NCBI GenBank assembly: GCA_019614645.1
Contig: JABWDB010000009.1
Location: 7,979,501 to 8,043,500, forward strand
DNA length: 64,000 nucleotides
Reading direction: 5' to 3'
DNA from: Stratiolaelaps scimitus
Taxonomy: Eukaryota > Arthropoda > Arachnida > Mesostigmata > Laelapidae
In this document: positions 25,482 through 37,488 of the stretch, piece after piece
Layout: each line of letters starts with the position of its first letter
Numbering within the stretch: the first letter of the stretch is position 1
Program-made: the position numbers and the translations under genes
Notes under the pieces: generated by a model
Databases searched by the model: none
Told to the model about the DNA's origin: nothing
The model's input: only the letters and a program-made list of their open reading frames with translations

Positions 25482-28080
25482 GTAAGTTTTCACCAGCAGT
25501 ACACCGATACACGGGACGCTTGTTCCACCTGTTCTTCGACTGGTTAACTGCGGCGCCGGTCACCGATCGCTAAGGAACGGTGTCTAAGGGACATAATCCT
25601 GGACTCGGTGTCTATTCCCAAACGTCTGTATATTTATCATATGGCCAGAAGATCGAAGGGAGTGAACACCGCTGAACGCGGTAACGCCTACAATTGATCA
25701 AGGCCAACTATCTACAACACGGGATTCGTGGGAATTAAAACCTGTTTTGGCTGTCCATTAGAAATACCACTACGATGAGGCCATTGCGCCACCGTTCCCA
25801 CCTGTTATTTCCTCTCTCGTCGTGGTCCTGACGTGGGTGGTGGAGTTATTTAGCCACTAGTTGTGAGCGTGTAACAGGCGCGCGCGCGCGGTCGAGAGGA
25901 GAGTGGGGTGAAGATCGAATAAATCAATAGTTTTGTTGACTCGAACGTCAGTTGCACGTCTCGAACCACTTTTGATTCCGCCCGCTTGTGGTGTTGCCCT
26001 CGAATTTCCTGAGAGCTTGAATCTTGTTTGTGAATACGAGAGCATTCATTGACGTCATACAATGACGGCATATCTACTCTCTGACCATATTACGTCCATC
26101 ATTCAGAGGCGAGTAAATCCTCCGTGTGGCACAACCCATAGCCGGGCATTTTGAGAGTCGGTGCCTGAGGAAATATAGAAATATTCCTTTATCATTTCAC
26201 GGGACTCTGCAGGACTCTGGAGGGAAAAATGCAACTGCATACAATACTCCCAAAGTGCAGTTGTGCCGGTGTAACTACTGACAAGATAGGGACACTCGGG
26301 TAGCACGAGATTATCAATACCTCGAACGGGTTGTACAATATTATAACTCCCGTTACGAAGTGTCTACGATAGGCTACACAGACAATGACTGAGCGTGATG
26401 ATTCCAATGTTGTCTTACGCGTCTTGCGTATACAGCATATGATAGTAAGATTAGTAATGTAGATTGTTCGACTGAGATGGCCGAAGTGTTCTTAGCTCGG
26501 GAATCGTTAGAATCGCATAGACTGCGACAAACGGGACTTCTCCGTGGAAATCAGTAAAGAAAAGCGCATGTCCTTCCCTTCTGTAGCGTGACGCGTTGAG
26601 AAGCTAATATAACAGTAATCAATAGTAACGAAACATTAGCAGGCCACATTTCAATATAAGGACAGCTCAAGCAATTGAAGCAGATTACCTGGACGCCTCC
26701 TACATGGCTCGTGGCCACCATACGCCGCAACTTATGTGAACAAATAATAGCTATTTTTTTTTGTACGTATTTCGGAAACCACTGCTCAATGGGTTTAGCA
26801 ATGACTCATCGTGCCTACTAGACCCGACACGAAATTCACATGGACATATGATATATTCGCACCTATCGGCAGGAAACTGCCTACCGGTTCGGAACTCGTG
26901 TTATCAGATCGGCGTATATATAGATATTGACGATTGGCACGTTCAAGGCGTATTGTCAAAGTGGTGGTTACATAGGATTCTATTCCTTAACGAGCCTTGG
27001 GAGTTTGATCGAACGAATGCGTTTGCTTGATTCGACTCCATTGAGACGAGTGTCGATTTTGTTCTAATCGCAATTTGAGGCCGCACAGGTAGTGCCCATA
27101 TACTCCTTCATGCTGTCGAGTGTTCGTTCAACTTGGAAAAAACAGCTTTTCCCTGTCTCTTGAGGACTTCTAGGCGATGCGTCGGAGGACCTCGTTTCGA
27201 TTTCTATAGCAACGAGAGCGTCCTGAGGACTCTCTTTGCAAACCATTGAGATGTAGCTGCCTTTCCTTGACGCTATTCTCTCCCTGGTCCTACCGTTTGA
27301 GAGAAGTCTCTGTTTAATTTTAGTGCGCTCTTTCGTTAGTACTTCACTTCCTCGAAAAAAAAAAGTGACTCGCTTCGAAAATTCTTTTGATCCACGGTGC
27401 CAACATTCTGGTAAATGTAATTAGTTATATTGCCTCTAATCATTGGACTAGACATTGGCGCATGTTATCACATATAGCTCTGCTACAATAGCAACTTTAC
27501 GCTGCTTCATGACGAAATGCTATGCCGTAAAACGCTAACTGTAATTTTTAATTGTGCAGACCTATCCGGCATCGAAGGTTTGTCTAGCGTTTGTCTAGCC
27601 CCTCCCCAGAGCTATTATATTGTACAATTGTCAAGATCAGCGTACTCGCGTGACCTTGTATCTCAAGCGCCGGGCCGAACGTATGGAGTCAAGTCAAGTC
27701 TAAGTGCGGTTTATTCAAGGAGACGTTGCTTCCGCAGGATTTCTTCCTGTCGCTGTCATTCGGGCACCTCATTCAGCACTTCAGCACATTTTCTTCTCTC
27801 CGTCATAGCAAATGAGCCAAGGTTGTCTGTGTCTCCCTGAATGTGCGTCTGTGTGTTTGCGGCGAGACAATTTACATCAACGACAACACTATGTATAATA
27901 GAGGATTCATTTTTCGCTTCGACATGTACACACAGGATCAGGCAGGATCGCATTTAATACGTGATACGCGTAACGGACGTCTCGGACGTTCTCAGCTAGC
28001 TTATTGAAATCAGTTGCAGAGCAACATAGTACCAAGATGATATTAATGATTAATAATTAATCATGCCCCGGTGATGTGTT
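25482..28080. other. AT-richer, probably intronic or intergenic
   Basis: No coding exon is supported. A good acceptor-like tract (TTTTTAATTGTGCAG, ending near 27559) opens a frame running to 27840, but it traverses the repeat-like tail at 27686..27725. That makes a true exon doubtful. Confidence 0.35.
27686..27725 (-). repeat. Retroelement-like 3' tail
   Basis: On the minus strand AATAAA is followed by a short spacer and a tandem ACTTG pentamer. AATAAA plus terminal microrepeat is the 3' architecture of several non-LTR elements and their SINEs. No ORF of such an element is visible upstream. Confidence 0.3.
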
Positions 28081-30012
28081 CGTTATTACGGCAAGGGTCA
28101 GCTAGCCATGGGTGGGAGACAGGCTGCTAGCGCCCTCTTGGCGATCGTTTTGTTCGCCGCTACTGCTGCCGCCGCCGCCGCCGCCCTCACCGCCATTATC
28201 CGTAGTTTGTATTGTTTGGCGGTGTCGAAACAAGGCGACAAGGGCAGTCTTTATTTGTTCGTGACGTTGGTCGGCTGCCTCCGAGGGTCCGAGGTCCACG
28301 AGTCTATGCCGCTATGCCCTTCAGCATGCAACAGGCGACAAAGGGTTTTTGTCGACCGATCGAAAGAGCCATCGCTGGGGCAGGCGTACAGGAACGCCTG
28401 CGTGGCGGTGGTCATCTGTATCGCTGCTGGCGTTGCTTCTGCTGCTGGCGTCGCCATCGTCGTCGTCGATGACAACAACAACAACAGCGTGTCGCTGACA
28501 AACCTGCAGGCTCCATCGATACGGCCAGCAGGACATCGAGGACATTGAGGCGATCGTTATTTTCCCCAGTTGCCACTGCCTCGCCGATCCTTGGTCTCCA
28601 TCCTCGACCCTTTCCCGTCGGCCCCCGAACACTCACTCAATTCGCCCGTCGAGCCGACTCGACTCGTCTCGTTGTCGCCTGTTCAGGGACCTGGGCTTAC
28701 ATTAAGGACCCTCCGTGGACGAATCGTACGCACCAAGGCGAGGTGGACTGGTGTTCGCCGCCTCCGCCACCGCCGCCGAGATCACGATACGCTCCTCGGT
28801 GGATGGATACACACTCTCAACTCGTGTTGCTTGCTTGGCTGGTGCTTTAGCGCGCCTCTCCCTTGTCGTGCCTTCTCTCCAGCGTTTCCTCTCTAGTACC
28901 GTACATATACTCGTACGGCAAGCGAGATCACGCGTAGGCCCCACGGACTGACGAGCAGCCAAGCGTAATTACTTAATATAATTTCCGCATTCCTGCAATC
29001 GCCGATGGAGATCGCCTGACGTGTTGGATCTCTGCTGTTTCCGTTTCCCTTAGAACTTCCGCGACTTGCTACCCCGCTAGTCGCACTGCTGCCACTCGGG
29101 GCTCTCATTCGGTCTCTTGTACTTTCTCCTCTCGTAGTCTGTTCGCGGCCACATCCGCCTACTACAATGTTCCACCGCGTCGACTATCTCTGGTAACTGG
29201 CGCACAGCGGCATTAACGGCATGAGATAGCCTGTCGTCTATACTGACTCGGCCTATTAGCTATCTCTCGTGTTTTCGCGTGCTTCCTACCAAGAAATACT
29301 CTGGCTTTCTGCTTCTATGACTTGATTCGCCATATGTGCATTTGGCTTTTCGTCCTTGTTAAAGGATCATTAGGTATCGAGCTTCCCTCACTCCTGCGAT
29401 AGTCCTCGATGGTTGCTCAATGGCGGGTAGGCGAAACATTGTTCGCTGTAATAGCACGTAAGAGTAAGCCGTGGGTGTCATTCTGTCTGTGGAGTCTCTT
29501 TCTCCCTCTTGGCCGCTCCCTTCGGCTTGGTCACAACCAGTCTTGAGTATTCAAGGTCGCCGTAGTGCTGCTTACTCTACGAGGCGTTGTCACGGGCCAA
29601 TGCAGCGCCCTCTTCAGGGGGCTTTACGGCTCAGGCTCGACTGGAGTGCCCTGTTGGGTTCCCGGCAGCTGGATGCGTGGGCGGCCTCGTGTCTCATTGT
29701 ATGTATCGCCTGCGCCAGCGTGTGGCAAAGCCTTCCTGTTCCACTCCGCAAATGAAACGAACGAAACAAAATTCGCCTCGCTCGTCAACTTTGCAGAGTT
29801 GCATCGGCCGCCGACTCGAGGGTCGCGCATTCGTTCACTCGACTGGATTTCGTTGGCCGTCAACCCAGTGACTCGACCCGTCACTCCGTACTGCCCCCTC
29901 GGTGGACAGAGGCAACGGCGATGCGACAGGCCTTGCCAGATACTACTGTATGCCATTGCGAAGTACGGAGACGTCTCTAGAAGGAACAAGTCACTGGAGA
30001 CGCCGTTCACGT

Positions 30013-30058
<46 letters not shown>

Positions 30059-30311
30059 TAGACGTCTCTCAAGGTGCACACGGCACGTTGGATCTGAGTG
30101 GCACCGCCAGCGTGGCCGAGACCACCAAAGGAGGCCCGAGAGAGAGAGGGAGGTATAGAGGGAGAGAACAGGAAAATGAAAAGAACGAACGAGACTGTCC
30201 GAGAGCCACTGCCCCAGTTCCAGCTGCTGGTGGCCTGATTAATTCATCTTCGACTTTCTTCCACGTCTCGTGTACTACAAGGCCTCGTGATAGGTTGGAG
30301 CGCCGGCAGAG
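28080..30311 (+). other. GC-rich block ending in a donor, possible alternative leader exon
   Basis: CpG- and GCC-rich. A plus frame at 28108..28548 starts in an excellent Kozak context (AGCCATGG) and encodes two alanine/valine-rich hydrophobic stretches (about residues 7-31 and 108-125). Opposing frames are equally open, so I do not call a gene. (AT)n lies at 30016..30057. A donor-like CAGAG|GTAAAG lies at 30311/30312. It could be one of several leader exons upstream of the receptor. Confidence 0.25.
30016..30057. repeat. (AT)n microsatellite
   Basis: About 42 bp of pure AT repeats inside an otherwise GC-rich block. Confidence 0.95.
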
Positions 30312-32240
30312 GTAAAGGAGCCTTGGCCAGTGACGGGCAGGATAGACGGTTGCACGAATAAGACGGACGAACACAACGAAGAATAAGATGCTCGTATTGC
30401 ACAGAGGTACTGGGATCGGTACGAGCGCCGCAGCAGGCTCACTGTGCCGTTGTCGACTGGGTGGCCTGCGGACTAGCTACCCAGCCCGCTAGCTTGCTTG
30501 CCTGTGTTCGGCCTGCGTTCGTTACTGGTCAGTAGCAGCAACAGCGGCTGCAGTCGCATACGAGGAGTAGCAGTGGTTGCATACAGCGACAGCGATACTC
30601 GGAGCCGAAATCTCGAGCATGCGTCCCTCCCTTTCATCTTCATCTTCTTCGTTCTCGTCGTCCGATATGCGCCGCCAGCCTTGATGTGTTGGGTATCGCT
30701 TGCTCGACGGCCGTGTCCGAATAATGGCAATGAGCGAAGGAACAGTCAGTCAGTCGGTCGGCTCTAACTCTCTGGATGCGGCCCCGGGCCGGGTGGATGC
30801 CGACTGCCAGGAACGCCTTGGCACGAACTCCGCTATGGGTTCCCCATGTCGACGTTCGTGGATGGCCGTGTCGGCCAGTCGTCGACGGTGAACACCGCCG
30901 CCGCCGCTGGTGCTGTTCCTGCTGCCCGACGCCGAGCGCCGACGAAAGCCGACGTCGGGAAACGAGGAATCAGCAACGGTTGGGAATGAATCAGCAATCG
31001 ATATTCGATGCTCGTCTCGGCCCAAGGACGACGATGGCTGCATTGCTTACCAGGCCAAGGAGGATCGTGGCACCGCTCGACGAGTGGCTGGCCCCCTTAG
31101 GTTGCTGCTCGCTGCGTGATGGTTTACAGCCCAGGGCAGGAGAGAAGAGGTCGCTACGCCATGTGCAGTGGTGCCGCAATAATGTTGAGGCGGACCTCCA
31201 CAACCTCCGGGGGAGACATGCTGCCTTTCCGGTCGGCAGGCCAAGCACTGAAATGCTGCTGCTGCTGCTACTGCCCTTGATGTTGATGCTGATGGTGGTG
31301 ATGTTGTGAAAACGAGCGCTCGGCCTCGAAGTACAACCACCGCCCGGTCCTCCCTCGAAGTACAAACCTCCCCCCCGTGAGGTCGTGATTCCGTTACATT
31401 CTCCGTTTCGGCCTGTGCTTTCTTCTACTCAAAAATGCTCTTTGCTTAAAGACCCGAGTGAGTTTGTTGTGGCTCATTCGTATCATTTGTAATATTATTA
31501 TTATTATTATTATATGTATACAGCCCCCCGTATACATGTACCATGTCATGCGTTGTATCAGACTACTGCATCACGACTGACTGCTAACGGATATCTGTGC
31601 CTGGTAGGACTGTACGTTTCGTCAACTTTTCTATGCATGTTTAATTGCTTATTTGCGTGCGCGAATCGACAGAGGACAATGGGGACGGAAGGCGGGGGAA
31701 GGAAATATTAATTTTCTCCGAGATGGTCCATTTGTGTCTCTGATCGACCAACACCACCACCATTTCCAAACATCGAGGTCATCTGGGCCATCGCAGACCG
31801 CGGTGGGTCTTGATGCTTGATGACGACTTGCAACCACGCTGCAACGCGCCCGGGCGCAGCCAACCCCCCGCCAGCCAGCAACACTAGAAGCGCCCTGAAG
31901 ACTGCTCGTCCTATCCTATTCTGCCTTCTGCTGCTGCGGGCCGATCGGGTATGCTGGCCCCGTTTCTCTTGACTTTATTGTTTCCCAAATAAATTTCCGG
32001 CAAAATACCGATATGCTAATGGAAACGAAGTGGATGGTTGCCTTCCTATACCGTGCACTTCGCTCTCGTTTGCGTGCGGAACGGAGTCGTCGTGCTGCGT
32101 TCGACAGCAGCAGCAGCAGGCCACACCGGGCCAGCCATTGAATGCTAGGCTCGTCCTCCGGTCTTCTCCGCCGTGGCCCGACCAGCATCCGACCGGGATG
32201 CGGATGGAGCTCTTGGGGGTCGCGCATGTTTCGGACGCCT

Positions 32241-32273
<33 letters not shown>

Positions 32274-35200
32274 GTCTCAGCCATTGACGCCATGTGCGCT
32301 GCAGTAGCGGGTAGGCGTCGACGCTTCCAGACGTTTCCGGGAAACTAAAGTCCTCTCAATAGTGGTTGGATGCCAAAATGGGACCAAGCACTGTCCGTCC
32401 GTTTGCCGTTCATTGCTGTTTTTCTCTGCTTGCTTTAGCAGACAGAGAGAGAGAGAGGGAGCGAAAGCTTTCAGAGGAAGCGTTGCTACGATGGTCGGTT
32501 CGCGTTTTCAGTGGCGTTTTCCGCTGACAACTACCCTCCCCCCCAGTCCCCCTTGCTTTCCTTCAATTCCTCTTACGTTCTGCTCTTTGGCCCCTCAGCT
32601 GCAAGACAGGGCTCGGTGTCTGTCTCATTCCACTTGCGTCCAGCACCATTTAGGAGCAGTGCCATGCCTCTAACATTGGCAGGTTCCCGGCGGTGACGGC
32701 CCACCGCTCCGATGTAAGTGAACGATAAGCGTGGCGTATAGTGCCAGCGCCTTGAGTGTCGGACAAGAGCTCTCAAGCGCTTTTCACCTTGTAATCTGCT
32801 AACTGGCAACCTGCGCTCACTTCCACTCGTAGTAGCAGCGGCTACAGCAATGGCACCATCTCACTTAGCCGACGCCGCCGGCGCCGTCGCCACCGCCAAT
32901 GGGTGCAGGCAGGCCACCGCGTATCTCGCGCCGTGGTGAGCGAGGCTCTTTGAGCCTTTTGGCTGCATTAGTGAGTGGAACAAAGCCGCCCTTCCTCCCA
33001 TTTCCCGGCCACCGACATAGCACGGTGGAGGCTTCTCTACTGCGACAACTTCTGTTCGTTCACGTCGTCCTGGACTACTACACGGCGGCTGCTGTTGCTG
33101 CCGCTCCCGTTGTTGTTGTTGCACAGTGCTCCTTATTCTCGTCGTCGGCTTCATCGAACGAAACCGGCGAATTTTGACTTGCTCCGTACTTAACAACATG
33201 TTGAACCGAGAGAGCATATATTGATGTACCTATATCGCACAAGGACGTCGAAGAAGGATACCTCCTGCTGCTAGCTAGGGCCGAAACTGCCGCCGAAGGG
33301 CCGAACACAATAGGCGATTAGTATACAGTAGCAATTAGGCGAAAGTGCATGAGGAGTCGGGGGATGAGCACGCAGTGGAGTTGCCCATAGTAGGCTGCCG
33401 CCACTGCCACTACTTCTGTTGATGGTCGCAGTGGCGTTGTGCTATGAAAGTGTTAGCCAGTCGATCGTAGCCGATTGCTGCTGCTGAGAAATTGTTACGA
33501 GCAGTTAAGCACGTACCGTCTGGCTTACCCACGAAATGCTTGTTCAGTTTCGGCCTGCCTTGTAGGCCGAGCCTGCTGTTGGTACGAGCGGCTAGCTATC
33601 GGCAAGGTGCAACATTCGCCAGACGCGAGGCCTCAGTACTTCAAGTAGTAGTAATAGTGGTAGTGGTTGGTGTTGTTGTTGTGGTAGTGTCCGTACAAGT
33701 CGGAGCCGGCGAAGCAGTCGGCAATTCGTAACATGGAAAAGCTTCGTTCTTTTCTCCGCGTAAAAGGTCCGCTGGGGAGGCTGTAAGATCCATTTCCGCG
33801 CTGTTCGCGGCTTCGAGTCGTTCGTAACAAGACGAACTGAGCAAAAAAAGGGGTGCGGCATTTCGCCGGGGGTCGCTCGGCGGGAGGATGTAGTTCTTCT
33901 TCGTGTCCGCTCCGGTGGTGGCCGACCTGTTCGACCACAAAATGGCCTCGGCAGCCATTCCCGTCGCTCACCTTGTTCCCTTGGCCCCTATTGCCCCTAT
34001 TGTTGTCTCTACGACCACGACCTCACCGGGGGCCGCGCCGTCGGGCGTGTGGCCTCTGAACGCTGCGGCCTGGCAAACCATTGGCCCTACCAGGCCTTCG
34101 TAGGCTCTCAACGAACGAAGGCAACCAGGCTGGCACGCAAGCAGACAGACAAGCTGGCAGATAGAGGAAAGAGAGAGCTAATCCGAGAATGGGCTAGACT
34201 CGCCCGCAACAAATCCCTCAAAGGTTTTAGCCTTTATTCTAACCCGTTGCCCAGCCATGTGTTTCCGCTCCAGGACGCGCAGGCATTTTGGCTATGCAGC
34301 AAGAAATACGACTTAAAAAAATAAATGTCTCATGGTGTGTCGAGGCTCTCAAACATATTGCTTTTGTTCTTAAATAGATCCTCCTTTCAATGTAGATATA
34401 CTAACACATACTACACGAACTCGATGTGAAAGCATGCACTATCATTTTTCTCTCATTCTAATGTTAGCGGCAATGTCAAGCCTTAAATCGGCTTAATAAC
34501 CTGACGCCTACGTATCAGGCAGGCACTTCCGTAACTGAGTGAGACACGCTCATTAGAGGTTTGAGACGGGGATCTTCAAATGTTTCACACAAAAAACACA
34601 CAGTTGTTTCAACGATCGTGAAAACTCACTGCGGACCATATCCGGCTTGTCTAATTTGCAGTTGGGAAAGCGAAGCGGCGAAACAGTGGAAGATAGTTCC
34701 AATTTTTTACAGATTTTGCGCCGTCCATTTAAAGTCAACTCGGTGCTGGCGCAAACGTACCATGTTAGTATATATAATAACAGAAATCGTCTGCTACAAT
34801 CTTCCATTACAATCAATGCAGTCGACCCCATGGCTATCGTGTACACCTCAATAGTTGACGCAAACCGGTTTCAAGCGAGTTGTCACAAACATGATTCGTA
34901 GATCGTAGGTGTCACTGGCCCTTGCGGCCGCTATTCAAGATGGGCAACTGAGACGAATGTCGTCGAATGCTGTTTAAATGATAATGTCAAATATATACAG
35001 CATATTTCGCAGATGATAATATTTTATGCATACCTAGAATGTGTATATTAATTACGATTTTTCGCAGACATATTCACCGACAGCGTATAGCGCCCCTCAA
35101 TGATATAGGGCTGCAAATTGACGTAAACGTCTAAATATCTCCTCAACCTTTGTTCGGACATTCGTATAGCTCCGTGCATAATGAAATCGAAACAAAGCCG

Positions 35201-35565
35201 GCAATTTTTATGGCGGACCCGGGCAGAATTCGGTGGAAGTCGCCCTTCCCATCATTGCCGTAGATATTCGCTGAGTTTCCCAACCAGCTAGGCGTCGCGT
35301 AACGATAATAATTATGCACATCAAGCTGAATGGGCGAAATTGTGTCCACCATGACCAATACCTACAACGTGTACTCCATGCACTTGTGCCATTTGCCAGG
35401 CATCTTGATGAGCTTTGAATGCCTCTTGAGGGATGGCTTGGTAAGGCGAGAAGGCCGCCTGCTGAAAATCTGATCAGCGAAGGCACGACTTGTTCGCCGG
35501 TTCGCTCGACGACCACGGCGTAGAAAACCTCTACAGTAACATTTGCTTAAGGCTCAACGCATCCT
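30312..35565. other. Mixed GC-rich and AT-rich DNA, no supported gene
   Basis: GC-rich at 30.3-31.4 and 31.8-34.1 kb, with (CTG)n near 31255, (ATT)n near 31494, (CAG)n near 32106 and (CT)n at 32243..32272. A near-consensus donor CCGAT|GTAAGT lies at 32712/32713. No frame has family-like sequence. 34.3-35.5 kb is AT-richer and featureless. Confidence 0.35.
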
Positions 35566-35650
35566 AATACAATACAATACAAATACATCTTTATTAACCA
35601 AAAGGGGTGGTACAGAGATTATTAAAGAAATTACATAAAAACGGTACGGT
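35566..35650 (-). repeat. Non-LTR-retroelement-like 3' terminus
   Basis: On the minus strand GGTTAATAAAGATG is followed by a tandem of TTGTA-type pentamers (about 35590..35567). This is a typical end of a non-LTR retrotransposon or a SINE that uses its machinery. Only the 3' end is visible. Confidence 0.45.
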
Positions 35651-36936
35651 AAAACGACCCCGATAACGAACGTTGCCGTAATCAGGCTGAAATCTACAGC
35701 TGAAGCTATATCAATGTGGCTAAATAGATATTCTCCATTTACCAGCGATGTCCATCAGTCGCAACGCTGTAAATCGTTACGCTGCGTAGCTGGTGAGCGT
35801 CCTGTTCGACGCTCATTGCCCGCCGATGTTCAATAGCACAGGATGAAAACGGTGTTGCTATCGGCCATAGTGCTGCTGCTGCTGCTGCTGTTGCTACAAC
35901 TGTGGCCAAGTATAATTCGTCCCTTTGCAAGCAGCCGTACATCAAATGGTCGTTTGGCCACCGGTCACTCCGGACAACGCTGCCGGCGACCCACTGCCTG
36001 TGTCGCACCTGCCACCTAAATTTCTTGCAATGCTATCGGTATCCGGCAGTGAAGCGACGACCGCCGCCGCCGCCGCCGCTTCGAGCTTGCGTCAACACTG
36101 GCACACGAGCGCCCAATCCATTTCTTCGCTTGCTTCGTTCGTACTGCTCCGTTGGCGTCGCTCCGCTCTGCTAGTGATTGTAAATGGGCCCGGCGCTTTC
36201 CCACAGCCGCCGGAACAGATCCACGGCCAGTGTAGAGGAAAAAATTGACACAATGGGTACACCAGGGACGGGGGGGGGGCGGCGGGGCGACGACGGCGAT
36301 GAAGAAGAAAACAAGTGACAGCTCGGAGCGGGAGCACTTAATCATCATTTGTTGTCGCACCCCGTTCGCCTGCTCTCGCCGTTCTCCTCAACGATCTCTG
36401 GTCCGCCCGATCTATTCTCTCTACCGTAGTCGACACTCCACTGTCGTTTCTTTGTCACCTCATCCCCGCCTTGGAAAAGTCGCTACCGGCTTTGAGCAAC
36501 GACGGCCTTGCGGGACGTATTGCACCTACGGTTCGGGATGAATTTACGAAGACGATCCTCACCACGCTGCGCTGTGTGCTGCTCCGCTTGACGTTCAACT
36601 TTGCTAGGCGCAGAGACCTTGAACGATTGTGGTATCATTACCGGAATACTACGCTGTTTCTCCCGACGATGTTCGAATTGTTTTTTTTTAATTCTGCTCG
36701 TTGGCAATGACCAGTTGAAAAAACTGGTAGTTCGCTACATTTGTGCGAAACATTGAGATCGGTCAACGAAAATCGATTGAGTGGAACTCGTATAAAACTT
36801 CGGACTCTCACGTAGAACGTCGCGGGTTTGATTCTCACCTGAGAATCTGTAACTTTTCTTCAAAACAATGGAGTCTTTTCTATCAGCTGGTCGTGCAATT
36901 GGAAGTATTTTTATATTTCCTTCGCATGATATATTC
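35651..36936. other. Upstream intron of the receptor gene, no exon seen
   Basis: Contains (CTG)n near 35872..35892, (CCG)n near 36061..36078, a long G-run at 36269..36288 and a decayed tRNA-like B-box motif (GGGTTTGATTCTC, about 36824..36836). No coding support. Confidence 0.35.
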
Positions 36937-37068
36937 GAAATTGGCGAAAAAATGATCAGTGTCGAGAGTGAAATTGGCGAAAAAATGATCAGTGTCGAGA
37001 GTGAAATTGGCGAAAAAATGATCAGTGTCGAGAGTGAAATTGGCGAAAAAATTATCAGTGTCGAGAGC
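36937..37068. repeat. 33-bp x4 minisatellite
   Basis: Four head-to-tail 33-bp units at 36937, 36970, 37003 and 37036. Units 1-3 are identical. Unit 4 differs by one G-to-T change and at its last base. Because 33 is a multiple of three, frames stay open on both strands, producing spurious ORFs with an 11-residue period. It ends 94 bp before the receptor exon acceptor, so it lies in the intron. Confidence 0.97.
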
Positions 37069-37162
37069 TCCGAGTCCCTACAACTAGATATATAGAAATA
37101 CACTCATCTGCTTTGCCCGCTCTAACACGCACTGGCTACTTTTGTATCCTTTCTATTTTCAG

Positions 37163-37189
37163 ATGTCATCGATGCCAGCAGGCCACTGA
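37163..37189 (+). promoter_or_regulatory. uORF1, 8 codons
   Basis: ATG begins at the first base of the exon (37163). A second in-frame ATG lies at 37172 and TGA at 37187..37189. If an upstream exon ends as at 25481, this frame is extended 5' by four codons to another ATG. Confidence 0.6.
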
Positions 37190-37212
37190 AGGCTTAAAGG
37201 CCTTAAAGGAGG

Positions 37213-37257
37213 ATGGGTCCGGTCAGACTGCGCACCGGGCCGCAGTCCCACGGATGA
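37213..37257 (+). promoter_or_regulatory. uORF2, 14 codons
   Basis: ATG in the context AGGATGGG, with G at +4 and G (not A) at -3. It stops at TGA 37255..37257, overlapping the next uORF start in ATGA fashion. Confidence 0.6.
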
Positions 37258-37286
37258 TACCTGCGGCCGACGAACCCGACGACTAG
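37254..37286 (+). promoter_or_regulatory. uORF3, 10 codons
   Basis: ATG at 37254 overlaps the uORF2 stop (ATGA) and ends at TAG 37284..37286. It leaves 202 nt before the receptor ATG, a distance compatible with reinitiation. Confidence 0.6.
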
Positions 37287-37488
37287 GTGCGTCAGGACAG
37301 GTGAGGTTGCGCGCCAGCATATTGCGGGCCAGCCTGGCTACCACTACTACTGCTACAACTACAACTAACTCCCTGACCCAACAGACTACCAGCAACAACA
37401 ACAACATCCAACCGAACCGGGACGCGACTCTCTGAGCAGACGCAAAAGGCTGGCCGGCTCAGTGCTACATTCAGTGCCAGCCATCACA

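Larger units (their letters stand above)
37163..37488 (+). promoter_or_regulatory. Receptor 5' leader on the coding exon (splice acceptor at 37161-37162)
   Basis: TGTATCCTTTCTATTTTCAG ends at 37162 and is an almost ideal 3' splice site, so at least one upstream leader exon exists. The leader from 37163 to the ATG is 326 nt. Its first 125 nt hold all upstream ATGs (the three uORFs). The remaining roughly 200 nt contain none and are rich in CAA/ACTAC. An in-frame TAA at 37366..37368 rules out an N-terminal extension of the receptor. A cryptic donor (GACAG|GTGAGG at 37300/37301) and an acceptor (CCCAACAG at 37384) could remove 84 nt in some transcripts. Confidence 0.7.

Noticed and set aside
28108..28548. 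146-aa plus ORF with excellent Kozak context and two hydrophobic stretches
   Set aside because: It is built on GCC and GTC/AAC repeats, with opposing frames equally open. No homology was recognised.
36735..37103. Minus-strand protein with an 11-residue repeat
   Set aside because: It is produced by the 33-bp minisatellite, whose period keeps both strands open. There is no start, domain or splice support.
37462..37488. Nine extra N-terminal receptor codons from a GTG
   Set aside because: GTG is not a normal eukaryotic start. The ATG at 37489 has a suitable context and is the first in-frame Met.
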